Made by a program: the position numbers and the translations under genes. DNA of 7,354 nucleotides from an uncultured Acetatifactor sp. Its GTDB lineage: Bacteria; Bacillota; Clostridia; Lachnospirales; Lachnospiraceae. Location: positions 1 through 7,354 of the forward strand of contig CAOOJO010000126.1 in assembly GCA_948496895.1 (NCBI GenBank). Direction: 5' to 3'. The notes beneath the pieces are model-generated. The model made no database searches. It was not told where the DNA came from and saw only the letters and a program-made list of their open reading frames with translations. Numbering within the stretch: position 1 is the first letter of the stretch; each line of letters opens with the position of its first letter. This document shows, in pieces, positions 1 through 6,267 of the stretch.

Positions 1-1263
1 ATATCCGTGGGAATTCTCCCCCAGGTTCAGCATGTCGCCCAGAATCGCCACCTTCCGGGTATCCGCCAGCGCCAACAGGTCTAAAGCCGCCCTGACGGAA
101 GCGGGATTGGCATTGTAGCAGTCGTCGATGATGGTGTGGCGGGGATGGCTGATGATATGGGTACGGCCGCTGACGGAGGCCACCTTGCCGATTCCCGCGG
201 CAATCTGGTCATCGCTCAGGCCGAACAGCCCTGCCACGCAGGCCGCGGCGGCGGCGTTGAGCACCATGTGCCTGCCGGGCTGGGGGACATGGACGGCGAG
301 CCTGCGGTATCCGGGCCAACCGGCCTGTGGCGATGCGGCATTTGTTCCCGCGCAGTCCCGGTCAGAGCGGGTCGGTGCCATCAACAGCGTGGCATCGCTG
401 CCCCATAGACCTCTGCTTACTATGTCCACCGCCGCCACCTCCTGGGAGGGGCTGCCCCCCAGTCCGAAGAAATGGGGCTTATGCCCCTTAATTTCCGTCA
501 GGGCATTCAGCTTGTCGTCCTCGCCGTTTAAACAGATTTCGCCATCTACGGACATGTAGTCGAAAATTTCCGATTTGGCCCGGAGAATCCCGTCCCTGTC
601 CTTCAGGTTGTTCAGATGGCTCTGGCCGATATTGGTCATCACGCAGACGTCCGGCCGGGCCATCTTGCTTAAGCGGTGCATCTCCCCAAAGTCGCTGATG
701 CCCATCTCCACCACGGCCAGCTCATGCTCCCCGCGGATGCGCAGCAGGGTCAGGGGCACGCCAATCTCATTGTTCAGATTGCCCTCCGTCTTCAGTACGC
801 GGTACTTTTCCGCCAGCACCCCCGCGATGAACTCCTTGGTGCTGGTCTTGCCTACGCTGCCGGTGATGCCTATGATTTTTACGGAAAGCTTTTTTCGATA
901 GGCCTCCGCGATGTCCTTTAAGGCCTGGAGGGTGTCCTCCACCAGGACGTAATTGCCCCACTTCTCCACAGAACTGCCCGGCTGCTGCCCGGCCATCGCT
1001 GCCCCATCGCTCTCTGCCTCCCGCGCTTCCTCCGGTCTCTTCTGGGTCACCGCCAGCGCCGCGCCCTTGGCAAAGGCGGCGGCTATAAAGCTATGCCCGT
1101 CCACCCGCTCTCCCACGGTGGCGATGAACACCCCACCCGGCTCCACGGCCCGGGAGTCGATGACCACAGAACTGACATATGTGTCACCGTCTGCCCCTCC
1201 GCCCTGTACCACCAGCTTCCCGCCGCAGGCCTGGGCTATCTCTCTTATCGTCAAATCCATCAT
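1..1263 (-). CDS. murF: UDP-N-acetylmuramoyl-tripeptide--D-alanyl-D-alanine ligase (MurF), 3' end cut by window edge
   Basis: MurF is the cytoplasmic ATP-dependent ligase that adds D-Ala-D-Ala to UDP-MurNAc-tripeptide, the last soluble step of peptidoglycan precursor synthesis. The frame is open from the ATG at 1263 to the left edge, giving 421 residues without a stop; the family is usually about 450-460, so the end of the C-terminal domain is missing. Visible in order: an N-terminal substrate-binding domain with DSR at 36-38; the Mur ligase P-loop GITGSVGKTSTKEF at 132-145; NNEIGVPLTLL shortly after it; the domain-joining motif PGRHMVLNAAAAA around His332; and LGDMLNLGE near the cut end. Two stretches, about 74-101 and 295-320, look longer than usual and are rich in Ala, Gly, Ser and charged residues. 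The start is supported by GGGAG at 1271-1275, seven bases upstream; a second ATG follows directly. It lies 65 bases downstream of ddl with no terminator between, so the two are probably cotranscribed. The function is secure; only the C-terminus is unseen. Confidence 0.96.
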   Translation of the reverse strand, partial: MMDLTIREIAQACGGKLVVQGGGADGDTYVSSVVIDSRAVEPGGVFIATVGERVDGHSFIAAAFAKGAALAVTQKRPEEAREAESDGAAMAGQQPGSSVEKWGNYVLVEDTLQALKDIAEAYRKKLSVKIIGITGSVGKTSTKEFIAGVLAEKYRVLKTEGNLNNEIGVPLTLLRIRGEHELAVVEMGISDFGEMHRLSKMARPDVCVMTNIGQSHLNNLKDRDGILRAKSEIFDYMSVDGEICLNGEDDKLNALTEIKGHKPHFFGLGGSPSQEVAAVDIVSRGLWGSDATLLMAPTRSDRDCAGTNAASPQAGWPGYRRLAVHVPQPGRHMVLNAAAAACVAGLFGLSDDQIAAGIGKVASVSGRTHIISHPRHTIIDDCYNANPASVRAALDLLALADTRKVAILGDMLNLGENSHGY

Positions 1264-1300
1264 GGCCTATCTCCCATCCTTTCCCTGTCTCTTTTCTTAT

Positions 1301-1328
1301 GGAACCGCGCGGAAATCGAAGCAGTTCC
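1301..1328 (-). other. Intercistronic hairpin between ddl and murF
   Basis: Directly after the ddl stop codon the mRNA can fold into an 8-bp stem, GGAACTGC pairing with GCGGTTCC with one G-U pair, around a 12-base loop. The bases that follow are ATAAGAAAAG, so there is no U-tract and this is not an intrinsic terminator. It could protect the ddl 3' end or adjust the relative amounts of the two messages; that role is inference. Confidence 0.45.
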
Positions 1329-2357
1329 TTATGCCCGGCCCTGGGCCATCCGCAGAATCTCCTCGCAGAGCTGCCCGAAGTCCATGCCCACGGCAGCCGC
1401 CTCCTGGGGAAGCAGGGACGTGGGCGTCATCCCCGGCAGGGTGTTGGCCTCCAGGCAGTAGATTTCCCCGTCCCCGCTCATGATGAAGTCCATCCTGGCA
1501 TAGCTTTTCAGGCGCAATACCGCAAACACCTGCTCCGCGATTTCCTGCATCCGCAGGCTCTTCTCCTCCGGGATCCGGGCAGGGCAGGTCTCTACGGTGG
1601 TACCGGCCTGATATTTGTTCCGGTAATCGTAGAAGCCCTCCTTGGGGGCCATCTCTATCACAGGCAGCGCCTTCCCGTCCATGACCCCTACGGAGAATTC
1701 CCTGCCCTTGATATACTGCTCCACGATGGCCTCGCTGCCGTACCGGAAGGCCTCCTCCTTGGCCGCTTCATATTCCGAGGGGTCATTGGCGATGCAGACA
1801 CCGATGCTGGAGCCGCCGCAGGATGTCTTCACGATTCTGGGGTATGGAATATCCTCTTTCTCCCGCTCCCCCTGCTTCAGCCGTATGCCCTGGGGCGTGG
1901 GGATCCCATAGGCCCGGAACAGGTCCTTTGTGATGCCCTTGTCCATGGCCAGGCAGGAGCCCGTGAAATCCGCCCCGGTGTAGGGGATGCCCAGCAGGTC
2001 GAAGCATGCCTGGATCCTGCCGTCCTCACCATTCGCCCCGTGCAGGGCCAGGAACACGCAGTCCGCCTGGCCGCAGATTTCCAGCACATTTGGTCCAAAG
2101 AACCCTCTTGTACCGCTGCTGCGCAGTGCCTTCACGGCCTCCAAATCCGGGCATTCCTCCCCCACCGCGCTTACCTGAGCCGCCCAGTCCGTCTCCTGTT
2201 CGAAAATCCCTTCCGCATCCCCCTCATACCCTAAGTACACATCCAGCAGAATCGCCCGATGCCCGTTTTTGCGAAATGCTCGATATATCATGCCGCCGGT
2301 GCTCAGCGATACGTCCCTCTCCGAGCTGATTCCCCCTGCCAAAACTACGATTTTCAT
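1329..2357 (-). CDS. ddl: D-alanine--D-alanine ligase
   Basis: This cytoplasmic ATP-grasp enzyme joins two D-alanines to make the dipeptide used by MurF. The 342-residue protein shows the full family pattern: LAGGISSERDVSLSTG at 6-21 with the substrate-site Glu13; HGANGEDGRIQ at 106-116; IPYTG at 124-128; LAMDK at 136-140; the loop GGSSIG at 181-186; FYDYRNKY at 242-249; ARMDF at 287-291; and LEANTLPGMTPTSL at 302-315. Asp290, Glu303 and Asn305 match the magnesium ligands and Arg288 the conserved arginine of E. coli DdlB. Tyr249 sits where D-Ala-D-Ala enzymes carry tyrosine, unlike VanA-type or lactobacillar D-Ala-D-Lac ligases, so an ordinary D-Ala-D-Ala product is predicted. The ATG at 2357 is chosen because the fold begins there (KIVVLAGG) and GGGA lies six bases upstream. 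An in-frame ATG at 2426 would add 23 low-complexity residues and has no well-spaced ribosome site. It is the first gene of the ddl-murF unit, under the sigma-A promoter at 2497-2525. Confidence 0.96.
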   Translation of the reverse strand: MKIVVLAGGISSERDVSLSTGGMIYRAFRKNGHRAILLDVYLGYEGDAEGIFEQETDWAAQVSAVGEECPDLEAVKALRSSGTRGFFGPNVLEICGQADCVFLALHGANGEDGRIQACFDLLGIPYTGADFTGSCLAMDKGITKDLFRAYGIPTPQGIRLKQGEREKEDIPYPRIVKTSCGGSSIGVCIANDPSEYEAAKEEAFRYGSEAIVEQYIKGREFSVGVMDGKALPVIEMAPKEGFYDYRNKYQAGTTVETCPARIPEEKSLRMQEIAEQVFAVLRLKSYARMDFIMSGDGEIYCLEANTLPGMTPTSLLPQEAAAVGMDFGQLCEEILRMAQGRA

Positions 2358-2459
2358 ATGAAGTCCCGCCTTCCCTTCCTTCTCATGGGCGCCGGGCGAT
2401 ACTGCCACGCCCCACCCGCGCGCCATCCTACCATTCTATTGATACTTATTCCACTGCCT

Positions 2460-2490
2460 GCCGATACATGACAGTCAGCCATGCATCGGC
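2460..2490 (-). promoter_or_regulatory. Hairpin at the 5' end of the ddl-murF leader
   Basis: The predicted mRNA begins close to 2490 and would open with an 11-bp stem, GCCGATGCATG pairing with CATGTATCGGC with one G-U pair, around the loop GCTGACTGT. No U-tract follows, so it is not a terminator. A stem at the extreme 5' end can shield a transcript from decay; alternatively the near-palindrome at DNA level could be a repressor site just past the start point. The sequence does not decide between these. Confidence 0.55.
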
Positions 2491-2496
2491 TTTTCC

Positions 2497-2525
2497 ATTA
2501 TACTAGGAATGAAAAGGAGAATCAA
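2497..2525 (-). promoter_or_regulatory. Sigma-A promoter of ddl-murF
   Basis: Minus-strand TTGATT (2525-2520), a 17-base spacer and a perfect TATAAT (2502-2497). Transcription should start near 2490, about 130 bases before the ddl start codon. Together with the terminator at 2581-2613 just upstream, this marks the beginning of an independent housekeeping transcription unit. Confidence 0.88.
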
Positions 2526-2580
2526 CCGAATTTCACAGATTATGCTTCTGATAAATGCCTGAAAATTGTAAAAAAGGCAG

Positions 2581-2613
2581 AAAAAACAGCCTGACGAAAC
2601 TACCGTCAGACTG
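2581..2613 (-). terminator. Intrinsic terminator of the M23-amidohydrolase unit
   Basis: A 10-bp stem, CAGTCTGACG pairing with CGTCAGGCTG with one G-U pair, closes the loop GTAGTTT and is followed by TTTTTT. The upstream arm covers the last codons of the amidohydrolase gene and its TGA stop (2608-2606), so the terminator lies partly within the coding sequence. Confidence 0.92.
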
Positions 2614-3787
2614 CCTCCTTCGCCTCGTCGGCCTCATATGCGATTTCCCCATCGATGATGGTATACAGCGTCCGGGTGAACACCTCCATGGGATTTCCGG
2701 TGAAGACCGCGATGTCCGCGTCCTTCCCCACCTCCAGGCTGCCCACTCTGTCCGCCACGCCGCAGATGATGGCGGGGTGGATGGTGATGGCCTTATAGCC
2801 CTCCTCCAGCGCCAGCCCCGACTTCACCGCCAGCCCCGCGCACAGGGGCAGGGATTGGATCAATGACACCGGATGGTCCGTGGTGATGGCGGTCATGACC
2901 CCCGCCTGGTTCAGGACGCCCACGGTCTTGAAGGCCATGTTCTGCACCTCGATCTTGCTTCTGCTGGCCAGGTCGGGGCCTACGATGGCGGGAAAGCCCT
3001 CCGCCGCCAGCTCCTCCGCGATCAGGTGCCCCTCGGAGCAGTGGTCCAGGGTCATCTTCAGGTCGAACTCCTTTGCGATCCGCACTGCCGTAAAGATGTC
3101 GTCCACCCGGTGCACATGGGCCTTTATAGGAATCTCCCGGTTCAGCACGGGCAGCCAGCATTCCAGATGGAAGTCCTGCTGGAAATCCTCCCCGTTTTCG
3201 GCCGCTTTCCTCTTCTGCTCCCGGTAAGAGAAAGCTTTCGTCAGCTCCTCCCGCAGCATGGCGGCAATGGCCATCCTGGTGGAGGGGCTTTTCCCCTGGC
3301 CGGAGTAATTGACCTTGGGATTCTCCCCGAAGGCCACCTTCATGGCCGCCGGGGCCTTCACCACCAGGTCGTCCACCCGCCGCCCTCTTGTTTTCAGGAA
3401 GGCGAACTGACCGCCCACCACGTTGGAGCTGCCGGGGCCGATCATGGCCGAGGTGATGCCTGCCCGGACGGCGTCGTCGAAGGCGGCGTCCATGGTGTTC
3501 ACGGCATCGATTGCCCGCAGGTAGGGGGTGACGGGATCCACTGTCTCGTTACAGTCGTCCCCCTCCATGCCCTTCTTCTCCTCCGTGATGCCCATGTGGC
3601 AGTGGGCCTCTATGAGACCCGGCATGACCAGGCCGTTCCGCGCCATGATGACCCGCTCGCCGCACGCGGGATGGACGGCTCCATCCCGCTTTCCGATTTC
3701 CGCGATTTTCCCGTCCAGAACCCGGACATACCCATCCCTGATATCCGGGCCGGACATGGTCTTAATCGTACCGCCGACAATTATCAT
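2606..3787 (-). CDS. Metal-dependent amidohydrolase (imidazolonepropionase-like group)
   Basis: A 393-residue member of the amidohydrolase superfamily, predicted to hydrolyse a C-N bond in a cytoplasmic substrate that cannot be named from sequence. The N-terminal beta-sandwich strand pattern (IIVGGTIKTM, GKIAEIG) leads into MPGLIEAHCHMG, whose His62 and His64 form the HxH metal motif. Further candidate ligands are His224 or His226 in IKAHVHRVDD, His249 in LDHCSEGH and Asp304 in TTDHP. The segment KVAFGENPKVNYSG at 150-163 is a recognisable signature of one clostridial subgroup. The end, VGSLEVGKDADIAVFTGNP, is the standard closing motif of metal-dependent cyclic amidohydrolases. Length is normal and no key residue appears lost. 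GGAGG lies five bases before the ATG at 3787. The gene starts 18 bases after the stop of the degenerate M23 gene with no terminator between, so the two are probably one operon. No signal peptide is visible. Confidence 0.88.
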   Translation of the reverse strand: MIIVGGTIKTMSGPDIRDGYVRVLDGKIAEIGKRDGAVHPACGERVIMARNGLVMPGLIEAHCHMGITEEKKGMEGDDCNETVDPVTPYLRAIDAVNTMDAAFDDAVRAGITSAMIGPGSSNVVGGQFAFLKTRGRRVDDLVVKAPAAMKVAFGENPKVNYSGQGKSPSTRMAIAAMLREELTKAFSYREQKRKAAENGEDFQQDFHLECWLPVLNREIPIKAHVHRVDDIFTAVRIAKEFDLKMTLDHCSEGHLIAEELAAEGFPAIVGPDLASRSKIEVQNMAFKTVGVLNQAGVMTAITTDHPVSLIQSLPLCAGLAVKSGLALEEGYKAITIHPAIICGVADRVGSLEVGKDADIAVFTGNPMEVFTRTLYTIIDGEIAYEADEAKEAV

Positions 3788-3805
3788 ACTGTCCTCCGCT
3801 TATCC

Positions 3806-4795
3806 CTATTGCAGCAGCACTTCCGGATCCACAGGAGCGCCGTTCAGCGTAAGCTTCAGGTACAGATTGCTGCCCTCCACGCTGAAATACTTGGTGGGCG
3901 CGGCGATGAACCCGATGACCTGGCCCGGCTCCACATAGCTGCCCTCCATCACCTGTATGGCATCCAGCTGGCCGTAGGTAATCTGATAGCCGTCCCCCAG
4001 ATCTACGGTAAGGGCATGCCCGATTTCCTCATTCTCGAATATGGCGGTGACCGTGCCGTCCGCGCAGGCGGTCACAGCGATTCCCTGCTCGGCAGCTATC
4101 ATCAGGGCCGGATTGTACTTGAACTGATCCAATGTGGAGAAATAGACGCCGCCGTCCATGCTGAAGGGAATCAGCACCTCGCCGCTCACGGGACGCAGCA
4201 GCCCCTCGCTCTCCGCGAAGTGGGGGATGGGCGCGGCGATGGCGCTGCCGTCGGCGCTGTCGGCATTCTCCGCAGCTCCCGCGTCCTCAGTGCCGCCAGC
4301 CTCCTCCTGGGGCGCGTCCGGCGTGGCAGTGGCATCCGCGTTGGTATCCGTCCCTGCCTCCGGCTTCTCCTGTGAAACCTCCGGCTCCTGGGCGATGGTA
4401 TCCTGGCCCCCTATATCCTCCGGCATCTCGTCCGCGGCGCCGTCCGTCAGCCCCGGTATGGTCACCAGCGGGGAGCCGGCCTCCATGGGCAGATAGTCCA
4501 GGTCGTCGTCCTTTCCGGCGACTTCCTTAGAGGCGCCTGGATTTTCGCCTTTATTTGTGTTGTTTTTCGTATCGTCCTTCTCTTCCACCGGCTTGTTCTG
4601 GGCGATCTCCTCGTGCTTGTCCTCCACATTGTCCTCCAGGGCCGTGAAGTCGATGGTGTAACCGTCGCCCTGCTCCTCCGTGTTGTTGGACTTCATGTAG
4701 ATCCCCGTCATGGTCAGTGCCGCCAGCACGAACACCGATGACGCGATCATGATGGTGCGCTCCTTTTTCGCATTGTTCCTTCTGTTTTTTCTCAT
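3806..4795 (-). CDS. Single-pass membrane protein with catalytically degenerate M23 (LytM/SpoIIQ-like) domain
   Basis: A 329-residue bitopic protein: a basic cytoplasmic tail (1-13), one hydrophobic segment (about 14-32), a long acidic, Ala/Glu/Asp/Thr-rich linker (about 40-195), and a C-terminal domain (about 199-329) with the M23 layout of entry strand LLRPVSGEVLIPFS, core ADGTVTAIFENEEIGHALTV and YVEPGQVIGFI. Active M23 enzymes use HxxxD, a catalytic His in YxHL and HxH. Aligned by motif spacing, these positions here are Asn228 and Met232, Gln276 (YGQL), and Asn310 and Tyr312 (NLY). The protein should therefore bind no zinc and cut no peptidoglycan. Size, topology and loss of catalysis resemble SpoIIQ, the forespore half of the SpoIIQ-SpoIIIAH channel, but the usual spoIID/spoIIID neighbours are not in view and other LytM-type scaffolds are possible. 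GGGAAGG lies five bases before the ATG. A sigma-F-like promoter candidate stands upstream, and the amidohydrolase gene follows after 18 bases. Confidence 0.85.
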   Translation of the reverse strand: MRKNRRNNAKKERTIMIASSVFVLAALTMTGIYMKSNNTEEQGDGYTIDFTALEDNVEDKHEEIAQNKPVEEKDDTKNNTNKGENPGASKEVAGKDDDLDYLPMEAGSPLVTIPGLTDGAADEMPEDIGGQDTIAQEPEVSQEKPEAGTDTNADATATPDAPQEEAGGTEDAGAAENADSADGSAIAAPIPHFAESEGLLRPVSGEVLIPFSMDGGVYFSTLDQFKYNPALMIAAEQGIAVTACADGTVTAIFENEEIGHALTVDLGDGYQITYGQLDAIQVMEGSYVEPGQVIGFIAAPTKYFSVEGSNLYLKLTLNGAPVDPEVLLQ

Positions 4796-4831
4796 AGCTG
4801 CCTTCCCTTCCTTCTTCTTTCAAAGCAAACT

Positions 4832-4851
4832 GATATTGATATCCAAATATC
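4832..4851. repeat. GATATT/AATATC inverted repeat with central GATATC
   Basis: Six-base arms GATATT (4832-4837) and AATATC (4846-4851) flank an eight-base centre that itself contains the palindrome GATATC. A further GATATT stands at 4863-4868. The cluster lies between the promoter candidate and the M23 start codon, so it would fall in the untranslated leader. It may be a protein-binding site, or simply AT-rich leader sequence. Confidence 0.35.
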
Positions 4852-4882
4852 CCAAAATCTGTGATATTCGTTTTCTCGCTAA

Positions 4883-4911
4883 CAGTTTGCCCTAACGGAA
4901 TGGAATTATGC
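4883..4911 (-). promoter_or_regulatory. Sigma-F-like promoter candidate for the M23-amidohydrolase operon
   Basis: On the minus strand, GCATA (4911-4907) is followed after 14 bases by GGGCAAACTG (4892-4883). The Bacillus sigma-F consensus is usually given as GCATR, about 15 bases, then GGHNANAHTR. The match is complete at -35 and misses one constrained position at -10 (G at H). The spacer is one base short. Transcription would start near 4876, about 80 bases before the start codon. No sigma-A promoter of comparable quality was found in this gap. Short motifs arise by chance, so this remains a candidate. Confidence 0.45.
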
Positions 4912-4914
4912 ATG

Positions 4915-4950
4915 AAAAAAGACAGCTTCTCTTCCCGAAAAGCCGTCTTT
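4915..4950 (-). terminator. Intrinsic terminator of the EF-hand-loop gene
   Basis: An 11-bp stem, AAAGACGGCTT pairing with AAGCTGTCTTT with one G-U pair, surrounds an 11-base loop and runs into six consecutive U residues. It begins about 30 bases after the stop codon at 4982-4980 and separates this gene from the M23-amidohydrolase unit. Confidence 0.93.
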
Positions 4951-4979
4951 CTCTGATTTCGTATCAAATTGATGCAAGC

Positions 4980-6209
4980 TTAAGCCTGAGCCTGATATTT
5001 CGCTACATCCACATGCTGTACCGTGCCCGCCGCGCCGTTCTCGTAGAGGAAAATGCCGCTGTTTCGGATGGCACCCTGGGTCTGGCCGGAATTGCCTTTT
5101 AGCGTAAAATCCGTGGAAACGTTCTGCAGGCAGATGGCGCCTACGCCCTTATCCGCCAGCCTGTAGAGCACATCGTTGCCATCCTCGTCCTTGCACCAGA
5201 TCTTCAGCTTCTCCCAGACGGCATCGTTCTCGTCGATCCAGCCGTTGCCGTCCTCATCGTACTGCGCCAGGTCTGCGAAGCCGTTGCCGCTGGCGGTGCC
5301 GAAGAGCTCGCTGCCGTCGTTGATCTGGCCGTCGCCGTTCTTGTCCAGGGCCAGGTATCCGCTGCCCGGGCCCAGCTGCGATATCTCGTCCAGCTCCCCG
5401 TCCGCGTCTATGTCGAAATAGAAGGTCTGGTCGGAGAGGGAGGCGATGTCCGTGTCCAGGTTGATGACCAAAGGATCGCACATGGTGAAGCCAAGCTGCA
5501 GGCTCTCCATATAGCGCTCCTGGACGGTGCGGCTCATCCCTACGTTCACATTGAACTCGATCTCCCTGCCGTCCGCCGTGCGCACCTTGCCCACGGTGGA
5601 GAAGCTGGTCTCCTCGGATTCCACTTTTATCGTCTCGTTCACATAGGAGAGCACCCGCATATTGGCGATGTTCCCAAAGGACAGGCCCTGCAGCCCGTCC
5701 TGGACCAGGCCGCCTGTGCCGTCTGCGTTCTGGGCGCCGGAAGAGGCATTGCCGTTCTGGGCATCCATAGCGCCGCTCCCGTTCTGCTGGGTCAGGGACT
5801 CATAGGGCGTCATGGCCCGGTTCTGCCCCCACTGGCCTAGGCGGTTCCTCCTGGCGGAGAACAGGATGTCGTAAATGTAGCGTATGGTGGTCTGGCGGAT
5901 ATTGGCCAGGGTGTCGCTGGCGGAATTCCTGACCGCCACGTTGGAGCTTCTGCTCTGCAGGCGGCCCTGCCAGTCCTGGAGCGTGGCAGACTGGCCCGCG
6001 CCTGTCCGGGCATTCTTCCCATCCGCTCCCGCCGTGCCCCAGGCATCCGCCGAGCCGCCGCCCAGGGCAGTGTCCAAGGCTCCCTGGCCTCCCGACAGGC
6101 CCCCTCTCATCGCTGTTCCTTTCCATATGGTAAACCTTCTCATGGAAACAGCCGTGGAATGGTAGCTCCTGGAGGACGCCATTCCCACTGTACCGGAATC
6201 AATCTTCAA
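4980..6209 (-). CDS. Protein of unknown function with three EF-hand-like calcium loops
   Basis: I do not know a defined function; I recall similar proteins, often left hypothetical, from Lachnospiraceae. The 409-residue form has an N-terminal segment GMASSRSYHST (9-19), a Gly/Ala-rich low-complexity stretch (31-76), a helical part (95-135), an Asn/Gly/Gln-rich linker (140-172), a domain with TADGREIEFNVNVGMSR (211-227), then the C-terminal region. There, loops at 266-277 (DIDADGELDEIS), 289-300 (DKNGDGQINDGS) and 318-329 (DEDGNGWIDEND) have the EF-hand spacing of Asp/Asn at 1, 3 and 5, Gly at 6 and a hydrophobic residue at 8, so calcium binding is likely. The end carries FLYENGAAGTVQHVDVA. 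No signal peptide or membrane segment is seen. The start is TTG at 6209 because AAGGAG (6224-6219) is nine bases upstream and the family-like sequence KIDSG follows; ATG at 6227 (415 residues) is the alternative. It has its own terminator; no clear promoter was found. Confidence 0.82.
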   Translation of the reverse strand: MKIDSGTVGMASSRSYHSTAVSMRRFTIWKGTAMRGGLSGGQGALDTALGGGSADAWGTAGADGKNARTGAGQSATLQDWQGRLQSRSSNVAVRNSASDTLANIRQTTIRYIYDILFSARRNRLGQWGQNRAMTPYESLTQQNGSGAMDAQNGNASSGAQNADGTGGLVQDGLQGLSFGNIANMRVLSYVNETIKVESEETSFSTVGKVRTADGREIEFNVNVGMSRTVQERYMESLQLGFTMCDPLVINLDTDIASLSDQTFYFDIDADGELDEISQLGPGSGYLALDKNGDGQINDGSELFGTASGNGFADLAQYDEDGNGWIDENDAVWEKLKIWCKDEDGNDVLYRLADKGVGAICLQNVSTDFTLKGNSGQTQGAIRNSGIFLYENGAAGTVQHVDVAKYQAQA

Positions 6210-6218
6210 ATTTTTCCA

Positions 6219-6224
6219 CTCCTT
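6219..6224 (-). promoter_or_regulatory. Shine-Dalgarno site that decides a TTG start
   Basis: AAGGAG on the minus strand stands nine bases before the TTG at 6209-6207, an ideal distance. It lies inside the reading frame of the alternative ATG at 6227-6225, for which the nearest candidate is a weaker AGGA nine bases upstream. This favours TTG as the true start of the EF-hand-loop protein. Confidence 0.6.
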
Positions 6225-6245
6225 CATGTCCACCCGTCCTGCAGG

Positions 6246-6267
6246 CCCTCCGGTCTCCCACCCTCCC
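6246..6267 (-). other. Potential G-quadruplex in the leader of the EF-hand-loop gene
   Basis: On the minus strand, four GGG tracts lie within 22 bases, with loops of one, one and eight bases. It ends 21 bases upstream of the AAGGAG ribosome site, so a folded structure in the mRNA could affect translation. GC-rich surroundings make chance occurrence possible. Confidence 0.35.

Noticed and set aside
1179..2234. A 351-codon open frame on the plus strand opposite ddl and the start of murF
   Set aside because: The opposite strand carries unmistakable Ddl and MurF motifs; the plus-strand product is Pro/Arg/His-rich and matches nothing recognisable.
2358..2426. A 23-residue N-terminal extension of Ddl from the ATG at 2426
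   Set aside because: The Ddl fold starts at the ATG at 2357, which has GGGA at good spacing; the extension lies in a GC-rich leader and has no usable ribosome site.
2873..4375. A 500-codon open frame on the plus strand opposite the amidohydrolase and M23 genes
   Set aside because: It spans two well-supported minus-strand genes and their junction, has a His/Gly/Arg/Leu-rich product without known motifs, and such antisense frames are expected in GC-rich coding DNA.
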